DNA of 64,000 nucleotides, taken from NCBI GenBank assembly GCA_024643725.1, contig JAHEMJ010000015.1:186001-250000 (forward strand), in the 5' to 3' direction. The stretch's first letter is position 1. Every line of letters begins with the position of its first letter. Below the pieces are notes generated by a model. The model did not search any database and was not told the DNA's origin. It saw only the letters and a program-made list of their open reading frames with translations. The stretch is from Crocinitomicaceae bacterium. GTDB taxonomy: Bacteria > Bacteroidota > Bacteroidia > Flavobacteriales_D > Crocinitomicaceae. Below are positions 56,105 to 64,000 of the stretch, in pieces. Position numbers and translations under genes: made by a program.

Positions 56105-57349
56105 TTATTCACCAAGTTGATATTCTTTAATTTTTCGGTACAAGGTACGCTCTGAAATCCCTAATTCCAAGGCTGCATATTTTCGTTTTCCTCGGTGTTT
56201 TTCCAAGGCTTTTTGAATCAATTCCTTTTCGCGATCTTCCAAAGATAAGGATTCTTCTATTTCTTCGTGTACTTCAAATGTTTCGGGAAGCACAGGGTAA
56301 TTCGTGTGATGATCAGCGGCCACAGCTGGCGGTAAAATTCGCGCAGTCGAAGGCGATTCATCATACACATCTTGATAGATGCGATTGACAATTGCTGTTT
56401 GATCGTTGTTCAATGGCATCGTTGCACCATTGTTGACTACCTCCAATACTAATTTCTTTAATTCAGTTAAGTCTTTCTTCATGTCGAATAAAAACTTGTA
56501 CATCAATTCGCGTTCAGAAATAGACTCTTGACTTTGGTCGTTTTTAACCAAAAAACTCGATTTTTCGGTAATGGGCTGCAAATAGGATGCTAAAATCAGT
56601 TCATCAATGTCCCGTGAAGTTTCAATCACGGATAACTGTTCAACCAAATTTTTCAATTGACGAATGTTGCCTGGCCATGGATAATTTTGCAGTAAATGAA
56701 CCGCTTCATCCGTTAATTTAATGGCTGGCATGCGGTATTTCTCCGCAAAGTCATTGGCAAATTTGCGAAACAACAAATGCACATCCTCTTGACGATTTCT
56801 TAATGCTGGCAATTGAATCGGAACTGTACTCAAACGATAAAACAAATCCTCACGGAATTTACCAGAGTGAATGGCTTGCTGCATGTTTTCGTTCGTCGCA
56901 GCGACCACTCGGACATTTGTTTTAATTACTTTGGAGGATCCAACTCGAATGAACTCTCCTGTTTCCAGAACGCGTAATAAGCGGACCTGCGTCTGCATCG
57001 GCAACTCAGCAACCTCATCCAAGAAAATGGTTCCGCCATTTGCTACTTCAAAATATCCTTGTCGACTTCCACTTGCTCCTGTAAAGGACCCCTTTTCGTG
57101 TCCAAAAAGCTCAGAGTCAATCGTTCCTTCTGGAATTGCACCACAGTTTACTGCGATGTATTCACCATGTTTTCTGGCGCTTAATTGATGAATGACTTGA
57201 GGGATAATTTCCTTTCCTGTTCCACTTTCACCAGTAACGAGCACGGAAATATCCGTTGGCGCCACCTGCATCGCAACTTCTAAAGCGCGATTCAAAACGG
57301 GAGAATTCCCGATGATTCCAAATCGTTGTTTAACCTGTTGAATGTTCAT
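56105..57349 (-). CDS. Sigma54-interacting transcription activator (AAA+, no receiver domain)
   Basis: Activator that remodels sigma54-RNA polymerase to open promoters. 414 residues: the AAA+ core starts at the N-terminus with Walker A GESGTGKE, the sigma54 contact loop GSFTGA (canonical GAFTGA has Ala), Walker [14 protein letters not shown] and the Arg-finger region, then a C-terminal Fis-type helix-turn-helix ([20 protein letters not shown]). No sensory or receiver domain precedes the AAA+ core, so it may be constitutive or regulated by partners. It follows miaB by 10 nt. Confidence 0.92.
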   Translation of the reverse strand: MNIQQVKQRFGIIGNSPVLNRALEVAMQVAPTDISVLVTGESGTGKEIIPQVIHQLSARKHGEYIAVNCGAIPEGTIDSELFGHEKGSFTGASGSRQGYFEVANGGTIFLDEVAELPMQTQVRLLRVLETGEFIRVGSSKVIKTNVRVVAATNENMQQAIHSGKFREDLFYRLSTVPIQLPALRNRQEDVHLLFRKFANDFAEKYRMPAIKLTDEAVHLLQNYPWPGNIRQLKNLVEQLSVIETSRDIDELILASYLQPITEKSSFLVKNDQSQESISERELMYKFLFDMKKDLTELKKLVLEVVNNGATMPLNNDQTAIVNRIYQDVYDESPSTARILPPAVAADHHTNYPVLPETFEVHEEIEESLSLEDREKELIQKALEKHRGKRKYAALELGISERTLYRKIKEYQLGE

Positions 57350-57359
57350 TTTATACTTT

Positions 57360-58793
57360 TTAACACACAGAAACTACTTCGCCCATCAAGGTAGCAGAAG
57401 TACAATCATCGATACGCACCATCACGTATTGCGCTTTTTGATATGTTCCCTTTGGAAAAACAACCATGGAATTTCTTCCCGTTCTTCCACACAAGTGTTC
57501 TTCTGATCGCTTCGATGGACCTTCAATCAATACTTTTTGAATGGTACCAATTTGCTTTTTGTTCGATTTCAAAGAATGTGCCAATTGTTTATCAATAATT
57601 TCGTTTAATCGTCGTCCTTTCACTTCTTCCGGAACATCGTCGTCAAAACGTCTTTCCGCCAAGGTTTTAGGTCGTTCAGAGTATTTAAACATGTATGCGA
57701 AATCGTATTCAACGATGTCCATTAATGACAATGTGTCTTCATGTTCTGCTTCGGTTTCACCACAGAATCCAGTAATGACATCCGTTGAAATGGCGCAATC
57801 AGGTACGATGCGTTTGATGGCATCAATGCGCTCCAAGTACCATTCGCGCGAATAACCACGATTCATTCGGTAGAGTACGTCCGTATTACCAGATTGAACA
57901 GGTAAATGTATGTAAGGACAAATGTTTTCGTATTTCGCCATAACTTCGAGCACATCATCCGTCATGTCTTTTGGGTGGGAGGTACTGAATCGTACACGCA
58001 ACTCTGGAGAAACCAAAGCGACCATTTCCATCAATTGTGCAAAGTTGGTTGTTTCCTCTTCTGGATTTTTCACTTCACCTTTCGAACTTAAATTCCAACG
58101 GTAAGAATCCACGTTTTGTCCGAGTAACGTGACTTCGCGGTAACCACGAGCAAATAGGTCTTGACACTCTTGAACAATGGTATGAGGGTCACGGGAACGC
58201 TCGCGTCCACGCGTGAACGGCACGACACAAAACGAACACATATTATCACAACCACGCATAATGGTTACAAATGCTGCAATTCCACCTTGATCCAAACGCA
58301 CGGGAGAGATATCCGCATACGTTTCATCACGCGACAACAAAACATTCACCGCTTTTTGTCCCGTACCAACCTCTTCGATTAAGTTCGGTAGGTCACGGTA
58401 TGCATCCGGACCTGCGACGAGGTCTACTAATTTTTCTTCCTCCAATAAGTTCTTCTTCAAGCGCTCAGCCATACAACCAAGGATTCCGACTACTAATTCT
58501 GGATTATTCTCTTTTTTAATTTTAAATTCAGTCAAGCGATTTCGTACGCGTTGTTCAGCATTCTCTCGAATGGAACATGTATTTAATAAAATCACGTCCG
58601 CTTCGTCCATGTTGCGCGTTGTTTCATATCCATCTTGTGCTAGAATGGACGCAACGACTTCACTATCTGAAAAATTCATTTGGCAACCGTAACTTTCCAA
58701 ATACAGTTTTTTCTTTCCATCTCCACCTTGATTCGTCAATTCAATGGCTGTTCCTTGGATTGCTTCGTCAATTACTTTATTTTCAAATTCCAT
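57360..58793 (-). CDS. miaB: tRNA ms2i6A37 methylthiotransferase MiaB
   Basis: Radical-SAM enzyme adding the methylthio group to i6A37 of tRNAs reading UNN codons. 477 residues with N-terminal UPF0004 domain ([17 protein letters not shown] and [11 protein letters not shown] supplying three cluster cysteines), radical-SAM motif [13 protein letters not shown] near residue 183, and a C-terminal TRAM domain. It is the promoter-proximal gene of the operon down to secG. Confidence 0.97.
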   Translation of the reverse strand: MEFENKVIDEAIQGTAIELTNQGGDGKKKLYLESYGCQMNFSDSEVVASILAQDGYETTRNMDEADVILLNTCSIRENAEQRVRNRLTEFKIKKENNPELVVGILGCMAERLKKNLLEEEKLVDLVAGPDAYRDLPNLIEEVGTGQKAVNVLLSRDETYADISPVRLDQGGIAAFVTIMRGCDNMCSFCVVPFTRGRERSRDPHTIVQECQDLFARGYREVTLLGQNVDSYRWNLSSKGEVKNPEEETTNFAQLMEMVALVSPELRVRFSTSHPKDMTDDVLEVMAKYENICPYIHLPVQSGNTDVLYRMNRGYSREWYLERIDAIKRIVPDCAISTDVITGFCGETEAEHEDTLSLMDIVEYDFAYMFKYSERPKTLAERRFDDDVPEEVKGRRLNEIIDKQLAHSLKSNKKQIGTIQKVLIEGPSKRSEEHLCGRTGRNSMVVFPKGTYQKAQYVMVRIDDCTSATLMGEVVSVC

Positions 58794-58814
58794 TTCTTCT
58801 TCATTAATAGGGAT

Positions 58815-58847
58815 GCAAATTTACGACAAATAAAACGGCATGACAAA
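58815..58847 (-). promoter_or_regulatory. Promoter for the miaB-secG operon
   Basis: Minus strand TTTG (58847-58844), 20-nt gap, TAAATTTGC (58823-58815): perfect in both elements, 21 nt before the miaB ATG. Confidence 0.7.
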
Positions 58848-58943
58848 TTGACATACTAAATTCATGGATGTATTTTTTTTGTTGTTTTTTTTTCTTAACC
58901 ATAGGTTAAAGGAAAAGGGATAAAAAAAATTGCAGTGAACAAG

Positions 58944-58975
58944 TTGCTATTTGCCGTGTTTTCCATATACATTTG
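58944..58975 (+). promoter_or_regulatory. Promoter for topA
   Basis: TTG (58944-58946), 21-nt gap, TACATTTG (58968-58975), 17 nt before the topA ATG. The space between the two divergent promoters (about 58848-58943) is AT-rich with long T and A runs and nothing else recognisable. Confidence 0.65.
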
Positions 58976-58992
58976 TCACCAAAATTCTTCTT

Positions 58993-61311
58993 ATGGCTAA
59001 AAATCTGGTAATCGTTGAGTCCCCTGCGAAAGCAAAGACCATTGAATCTTATCTTGGAAAAGACTTTATTGTGAAGTCTAGTTTTGGTCACGTTAGAGAC
59101 CTCACCAAGAAAGGTTTAGCGATTGAAATCGACAATCATTTTAATCCATTATATGAAGTGAGCGCCGACAAAAAGCAAGTCGTCGCTGAATTGAAAAAAT
59201 TAGCAAAAGCTGCGGAAGTTGTCTGGCTAGCGACCGATGAGGACCGCGAAGGAGAAGCTATTTCTTGGCATTTATTCGAAACCTTGGACCTTGCCAAAAA
59301 AGATACTCACCGCATTACGTTCAATGAAATTACCAAAACAGCGGTGTTGAAAGCCATTGAGCACCCACGAAAAATCAACAAAGAACTAGTTGATGCGCAA
59401 CAAGCACGTCGTGTACTAGATCGCATTGTTGGATTTGAGCTTTCTCCTGTTCTCTGGAAAAAAGTTCGTCCAAGTTTATCCGCGGGACGCGTACAGTCTG
59501 TTGCGGTTCGATTAATTGTAGAACGCGAACGAGAAATAGAAGCATTTCAAGTGAATCCTTTCTTTCGTGTCAATGCGAATTTTGGTGCTCAAAACGGCAT
59601 CTTAAAAGCGGAATTGAACCGTCATTTGGATCAAGAAAAAGAAGCACAGAGCTTTTTGGAGATGTGCAAGGATGCTTCCTTTTTTGTCGAAGACGTACAA
59701 CAAAAACCGAGTACCAAATCGCCAGCAGCACCATTCACCACATCCACCTTACAGCAAGAAGCCAGTTTAAAACTTGGATTCTCGGTAACGAAAACAATGA
59801 GTGTCGCACAGCGCCTGTATGAATCCGGACACATCACCTACATGAGAACGGATTCCGTGAATCTTTCCGAAACGGCCATCAATGGAGCAAAAGCGGCGAT
59901 TGAATCATTTTATGGAGATCATTATTCCAAACCAACCAAATACACAACCAAGAGTTCCGGAGCCCAAGAAGCCCATGAGGCGATTCGTCCAACGGACTTT
60001 GAAAAAACAACCATTTCTGCTGAACGCGACGAGACAAGGTTGTACGAATTGATTTGGAAAAGATCGATTGCGAGCCAAATGGCGCATGCGAAATTAGAGC
60101 GTACTACGGTAAAGATAGGTGGACTACCAACCAGCGACTATTTCACAGCAAAAGGTGAAGTAATTGTATTTGACGGATTCCTGAAAGTATACATGGAATC
60201 AACGTTGGAAGATGAACAAGACGAAGAAGCAGAAGGATTATTGCCAAAAGTTTCTGTCAATGAAACCTTGAACATGAATGTTTGTACGGCTGTTGAGCGA
60301 TTTACCCGTCCACCTTCACGCTACGTGGAAGCTTCATTGGTGAAAAAATTAGAGGAGTTAGGAATTGGTCGTCCATCTACGTATGCACCAACCATCTCCA
60401 CAATTCAAAAAAGAACATACGTTGAGAAACAGGAACGCGAGGGAGACCTTCGTCATTATTGTTTATTGACCCTTGAAAAAGGAGCCATTTCGAAAGAAAC
60501 CAAATCAGAGACAACAGGGAAAGAGCGAAACAAACTTTCTCCAACGGATATCGGTATCGTTGTGACAGATTACCTTCAAGCGCATTTTGATCAAATCATG
60601 GACTACCAGTTCACCGCAAAAGTAGAAGCGGAATTCGATGAGATTGCACAAGGTAGATTGGAATGGACCAACATGATGGAATCCTTCTACAAACCTTTCC
60701 ATACAGTTGTTGAGAATACGTTAGAACACAGCGAACGAGCTACCGGAGAAAGAGATCTTGGTGTTCATCCCGAATCCGGGCGCAAAGTCATTGCACGCAT
60801 TGGACGTTTTGGGCCAATGATTCAGGTGGGTGATGAAAAAGCGGATGGTGAAAAAGCACTTTTTGCATCATTGCAACCAAATCAATCCATTGGAAATATT
60901 TCCTTGGAAGAAGCGTTAAAATTATTTCAACTTCCACGCGTTGTTGGACAATACGAGGAGCAAGACTTGAAAGTGAATAACGGTCGTTTTGGGCCATACG
61001 TTCAAGTTGGAAAAGTATTTGCCTCGATACCAAAAGGAGAAGATCCAATGACCATTACCTTTGAGCGAGCGTTAGAAATTTACCTCGATAAATTACAGGT
61101 AGAAGCGAATCGTTTGATTAAGTCTTTTGACGAGCGTCCAGATGTTCAGTTATTAAACGGTCGCTATGGTGCTTATTTAAAAATTGGCAAGGATAATTTT
61201 AAATTACCAAAAGATACCGTAGCCGAAAACTTGACACTTGAAGAATGCATCGAAATTTCAAAAAGCGATGCTGCTAAACCATCAAAAAAACGTTCGTTTC
61301 GAAAAAAATAA
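58993..61311 (+). CDS. topA: DNA topoisomerase I (type IA)
   Basis: Relaxes negative supercoils. About 772 residues from MAKNLVIVESPAKAKTIESY. The Toprim domain has WLATDEDREGEAISWH; the catalytic Tyr lies in HITYMRTDSVNLSE. In place of Cys4 zinc fingers the C-terminus has three topoisomerase C-terminal repeats (IARIGRFGPMIQVGD, NNGRFGPYVQVGK, LNGRYGAYLKIGK) and a basic tail. The ATG at 58993 lies just after a good promoter. It is followed by ssb 34 nt downstream. Confidence 0.97.
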   Translation: MAKNLVIVESPAKAKTIESYLGKDFIVKSSFGHVRDLTKKGLAIEIDNHFNPLYEVSADKKQVVAELKKLAKAAEVVWLATDEDREGEAISWHLFETLDLAKKDTHRITFNEITKTAVLKAIEHPRKINKELVDAQQARRVLDRIVGFELSPVLWKKVRPSLSAGRVQSVAVRLIVEREREIEAFQVNPFFRVNANFGAQNGILKAELNRHLDQEKEAQSFLEMCKDASFFVEDVQQKPSTKSPAAPFTTSTLQQEASLKLGFSVTKTMSVAQRLYESGHITYMRTDSVNLSETAINGAKAAIESFYGDHYSKPTKYTTKSSGAQEAHEAIRPTDFEKTTISAERDETRLYELIWKRSIASQMAHAKLERTTVKIGGLPTSDYFTAKGEVIVFDGFLKVYMESTLEDEQDEEAEGLLPKVSVNETLNMNVCTAVERFTRPPSRYVEASLVKKLEELGIGRPSTYAPTISTIQKRTYVEKQEREGDLRHYCLLTLEKGAISKETKSETTGKERNKLSPTDIGIVVTDYLQAHFDQIMDYQFTAKVEAEFDEIAQGRLEWTNMMESFYKPFHTVVENTLEHSERATGERDLGVHPESGRKVIARIGRFGPMIQVGDEKADGEKALFASLQPNQSIGNISLEEALKLFQLPRVVGQYEEQDLKVNNGRFGPYVQVGKVFASIPKGEDPMTITFERALEIYLDKLQVEANRLIKSFDERPDVQLLNGRYGAYLKIGKDNFKLPKDTVAENLTLEECIEISKSDAAKPSKKRSFRKK

Positions 61312-61345
61312 GTATTATTGATTCGATAATCTTTAGATTTACGTT

Positions 61346-61789
61346 ATGAATGGAAGTGTCAACAAAGTGATTCTGATCGGAAACCTAGGGAAGGACCCAG
61401 AAGTTCGACGCCTTGAAAATGGTGCGGTTGTGGCTTCATTTCCTTTAGCAACTTCCGAAATATACAACGACAAGCAAAGTGGTGAACGTAAAGAAATCAC
61501 CGATTGGCACGACATCGTTTTGTGGCGTGGTTTAGCTGAAATTGCGGAGAAATACATTCGTAAAGGAACCAAAGTTTACATTGAAGGAAAGTTGAAGAAA
61601 CGTTCTTGGCAGGACAAAGAAGGAAATGTGCGTTATGCAACTGAAGTTGTTGGCGACGATTTGACGATTTTGTCCAGAAACGAGCCAAATGAACGTTCAA
61701 ATGCACCATATTCATCCGAAGGAAAACCCGCTAATCCTTCACCAATGAGCGGTTTAGATAACAACATTGAAGATTCTTTACCTTTTTAA
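61346..61789 (+). CDS. ssb: Single-stranded DNA-binding protein
   Basis: Coats single-stranded DNA in replication and repair. 147 residues: OB-fold from [20 protein letters not shown] to about 110, then a short flexible linker and the acidic tail EDSLPF that docks partner proteins. It begins the ssb-gldE-gldD arrangement that is typical of gliding Bacteroidota. Confidence 0.97.
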   Translation: MNGSVNKVILIGNLGKDPEVRRLENGAVVASFPLATSEIYNDKQSGERKEITDWHDIVLWRGLAEIAEKYIRKGTKVYIEGKLKKRSWQDKEGNVRYATEVVGDDLTILSRNEPNERSNAPYSSEGKPANPSPMSGLDNNIEDSLPF

Positions 61790-61791
61790 CC

Positions 61792-63120
61792 ATGAGTCTA
61801 ATTGAGCCTCCCAGTTTACGCATTGCAACGAAAATAGTCCAAAGTGGATTTGATTCCACCACAGTGATTTACATCATTTGCATTGCGTTGTTATTGTTAA
61901 TTTCTGCTTTGATGTCCGGATCTGAAAGCGCCTTCTTTTCCCTGCGCCCCGCCGACAATGAGGATTTAAAAAAGGAAAATAGTTCGCGATCGAAACTCAT
62001 ATTAAGCCTCCTTTCCAAACCGAAAGAATTGCTTGCAACTATCCTGATTACTAATAACTTCGTAAATGTTGGAATTGTCATCTTATCGACCTTCATTTTA
62101 AATGATATTTATCCGGTAACGCAAGGATCTGAATTGAAGCGCTTTTTATTGGAAGTAGTCGGGATTACTTTTTTAATCTTGTTAATCGGAGAGGTTGTTC
62201 CAAAGATTTTTGCCGCACGGAATACCATGCGAGTCGTTCGTTGGATGTCATATCCATTGTACTTTTTAGGCTCAGCCCCTCCACTTTCTTGGTTAAAAAT
62301 TGCATTGGTTCGCGGAACAAACTTCATTCAAAAACGAACGAAATCCTCGGTTAAAGTTAACCAAGATGAATTGGAACAAGCTTTAGCCTTAACAAAAGAA
62401 GATTCGAGCTCAGAAGAAGATCATAAAATTCTGGAAGGTATTGTGAAATTCGGAAAGACCGAAGCTAGTCAAATCATGACGCCGAGAATTGAAGTGGAAG
62501 CGATTGACACGGATTCAAGTTTTCAAGAAGTCATGCAAACGGTTTTGGAAGCTGGATATTCACGCATGCCCATTTTTGAAGAAACCCCAGACAACATTGT
62601 GGGAATCCTGTACATCAAAGATTTATTGTCGCACCTAAACGACGTAGAGACCTTTGATTGGAAAACCATCATTCGCAAACCATATTTCATTCCTGAGAAC
62701 AAAAAAATAAACGATTTATTGCAGGAATTCCGAAGCATGCGCATGCACATGGCCGTTGTGGTAGATGAATACGGAGGTGCAAGTGGAATTGTGACTTTAG
62801 AAGATATTCTGGAAGAAATCGTTGGGGACATCACCGATGAATTTGATGACCATGAAATTGCCTACACAAAGCTAGACGATCAGACGATTATCTTTGAAGG
62901 AAGAACTTCCTTAAATGATTTTTACAAAGTCGTTGGCGAAAATTATGAGGAATCATTCGAAGCGGTAAAAGGAGAAGCGGAAACCATTGGTGGATTGGTG
63001 TTGGAACACGCAGGACGCATCCTAAAAAACAACGAGTTCATCGTCATTGAAAACGTCAAATTCATCGTCGAATCTTCGGATAAAAAACGTATGAAAACCA
63101 TTAAAATCAAATTGCCATGA
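61792..63120 (+). CDS. gldE: Gliding-associated CNNM/CBS membrane protein GldE
   Basis: CorC/HlyC-type membrane protein named for its role in gliding in Flavobacterium. 442 residues with an N-terminal DUF21 membrane domain (three or four spans, SALMSGSESAFFSL onward), two CBS domains (about 205-330, MTPRIEVEAID and VEYIKDLLSHL regions) and a CorC_HlyC domain (from about 355). It follows ssb by 2 nt and overlaps gldD by 4 nt. Despite the common label hemolysin, this is not a toxin; divalent-ion transport is a family-level possibility. Confidence 0.95.
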   Translation: MSLIEPPSLRIATKIVQSGFDSTTVIYIICIALLLLISALMSGSESAFFSLRPADNEDLKKENSSRSKLILSLLSKPKELLATILITNNFVNVGIVILSTFILNDIYPVTQGSELKRFLLEVVGITFLILLIGEVVPKIFAARNTMRVVRWMSYPLYFLGSAPPLSWLKIALVRGTNFIQKRTKSSVKVNQDELEQALALTKEDSSSEEDHKILEGIVKFGKTEASQIMTPRIEVEAIDTDSSFQEVMQTVLEAGYSRMPIFEETPDNIVGILYIKDLLSHLNDVETFDWKTIIRKPYFIPENKKINDLLQEFRSMRMHMAVVVDEYGGASGIVTLEDILEEIVGDITDEFDDHEIAYTKLDDQTIIFEGRTSLNDFYKVVGENYEESFEAVKGEAETIGGLVLEHAGRILKNNEFIVIENVKFIVESSDKKRMKTIKIKLP

Positions 63121-63701
63121 GACGCTCAATTTATGTTGCACTGACCATGTTAAGTGTTCTCATTTACTCCTGTGAAGAAGACGCACCTGTTCCTAAACCA
63201 TCGACGTATTTGCGCATGAATTTGCCGGAACACAGTTACCGTATGTTCAAAGGAGATTGTCCTTTTTCCATGAAATTATCCAACTTGTATTTTCCTAGTG
63301 CAGCTGAAAAACCGCAGTCTAATTATTGCGTTCAAGAAATAGATTTGGGTCCATTAAATGGGAAATTGTTCATGTATTATTTGACCTTGCCTAGTAAAGA
63401 CTCCTTAGCTGAAATCATCAACTTCGCCAATGACAAAGTCGACGAACATAAGATCAAAGCAGATAAAATCAACTTTGAGCAGATCATTCAACCAAAAAAG
63501 AAAGTGTACGGTACCTTTTTCGAACTGAAAGGAAACGTAGCTACGAATTTTCAATTTTACCTAACCGATTCCAGCACACATTTTGTTCGTGCAGAAGTAT
63601 TGTTAAATTGTCGTCCGAACTATGATTCTCTGCGCCCATCCTTAGAGTATCTGAAGCAAGATTTATTGGAACTCGTTCACCACTTTGAATGGCAGAAATA
63701 A
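63117..63701 (+). CDS. gldD: Gliding-motility lipoprotein GldD
   Basis: Lipoprotein required for gliding in Flavobacterium johnsoniae. 194 residues; MRRSIYVALTMLSVLIYSC puts the lipidation Cys at 19, followed by the family's PKPSTYLRMNLPEHSYRMF opening. The globular rest has no known catalytic motif. It overlaps gldE by 4 nt at the 5' end and folK by 13 nt at the 3' end. Confidence 0.93.
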   Translation: MRRSIYVALTMLSVLIYSCEEDAPVPKPSTYLRMNLPEHSYRMFKGDCPFSMKLSNLYFPSAAEKPQSNYCVQEIDLGPLNGKLFMYYLTLPSKDSLAEIINFANDKVDEHKIKADKINFEQIIQPKKKVYGTFFELKGNVATNFQFYLTDSSTHFVRAEVLLNCRPNYDSLRPSLEYLKQDLLELVHHFEWQK

Positions 63702-64000
63702 GAAAACACGTTTTGATTGCTTTAGGGTCGAACCTTGGGGATACTGAGAAAAACCTGCGTGTTGCGATTGACCAAATCCGAGAACATATTGGCGACATTG
63801 AATCCATTTCTCGTTTTTACGCATCGAAAGCCGAAGGATTTGACAGTGAATTCACTTTTTCCAATGCCTGTTTAATTTGTCAAACGATATTGACTCCCCA
63901 TTCACTACTCAGCGAGTTGAAAAAAATCGAGTTCGCAATGGGGCGAACGAAATCCAAGGAAAGCTATGAGGATCGCATCATCGATTTAGACATTATTTTT
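63689..64000 (+). CDS. folK: 2-amino-4-hydroxy-6-hydroxymethyldihydropteridine pyrophosphokinase, 3'-truncated by window edge
   Basis: Transfers pyrophosphate from ATP to 6-hydroxymethyl-7,8-dihydropterin in folate synthesis. The first 104 residues are in the window: MAEIRKHVLIALGSNLGD with the GSNLG nucleotide signature, FSNACLI, and EDRIIDLDIIF carrying the R-x-I-D-L-D metal motif at the right edge. The start overlaps gldD by 13 nt. The length of the missing part cannot be judged. Confidence 0.9.
   Translation, partial: MAEIRKHVLIALGSNLGDTEKNLRVAIDQIREHIGDIESISRFYASKAEGFDSEFTFSNACLICQTILTPHSLLSELKKIEFAMGRTKSKESYEDRIIDLDIIF

Noticed and set aside
61792..63120. Hemolysin-like annotation of the CBS protein
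   Set aside because: The CNNM/CorC domain set next to ssb and gldD identifies GldE; no toxin feature is present.

Overview
The window is ordinary chromosomal DNA of a Bacteroidota bacterium, most likely a gliding Flavobacteriales member. Direct signs are gldE and gldD next to ssb, three secreted proteins with C-terminal type IX secretion (T9SS) sorting domains, a CarboxypepD_reg/TonB-dependent receptor, DUF4249, DUF4836 and DUF6952 proteins, and repeated TAnnTTTG(C) -7 promoter elements with a TTG/TTTG about 19-22 nt upstream. A Crocinitomicaceae/Fluviicola-like source is a guess from overall gene style. There is no rRNA, CRISPR array, insertion sequence, integrase or phage gene; one tRNA (Leu, UAG) is present. 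Coding density is high, with many overlaps of 1-38 nt.

Layout. 1-5.4 kb: the 3' part of dsbD, then two overlapping unknown exported proteins on the minus strand. 5.6-10.2 kb: topB, then arginase overlapping argS. 10.4-18.3 kb: an exported protein, ftsK, a double-VOC protein, a patatin phospholipase with an outer-membrane barrel, and an RlmL-type RNA methyltransferase. 18.3-21.9 kb: citrate synthase and a dipeptidyl-peptidase IV. 22.1-32.3 kb: a plus-strand run of surface proteins: a lamin-tail T9SS protein, a TonB-dependent receptor, an endonuclease I T9SS protein, a 5'-nucleotidase split over two genes in reversed domain order, a DUF4249 lipoprotein and a beta-helix T9SS protein. 32.3-39.1 kb: gltX-folB, rdgB, an Omp85-type barrel, a 46-residue lipoprotein, and prfA-pyrF. 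39.2-41.5 kb: ahpC-thioredoxin-DUF6952 facing a divergent oxyR. 41.5-47.4 kb: trigger factor, tRNA-Leu, mlaFE, a SprT-like protein, mannose-1-phosphate guanylyltransferase and dus. 47.4-52.1 kb: two DUF4836-like proteins, a lipoprotein and a SRAP protein. 52.2-58.8 kb: groESL, and the operon miaB-sigma54 activator-lptE-TPR protein-secG. 59-64 kb: topA, ssb, gldE, gldD and the 5' part of folK.

The most interesting unit is 22.1-30.8 kb. A secreted nuclease, a two-part 5'-nucleotidase, a TonB-dependent receptor and a lamin-tail surface protein sit within gaps of -1 to 30 nt, which suggests a surface system that degrades extracellular nucleic acid and takes up the products. The parts are known families; the combined role is my inference. 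The redox set (ahpC, thioredoxin, oxyR) and the envelope operon (miaB to secG) are the other clear functional groups. Most of the remainder is housekeeping.
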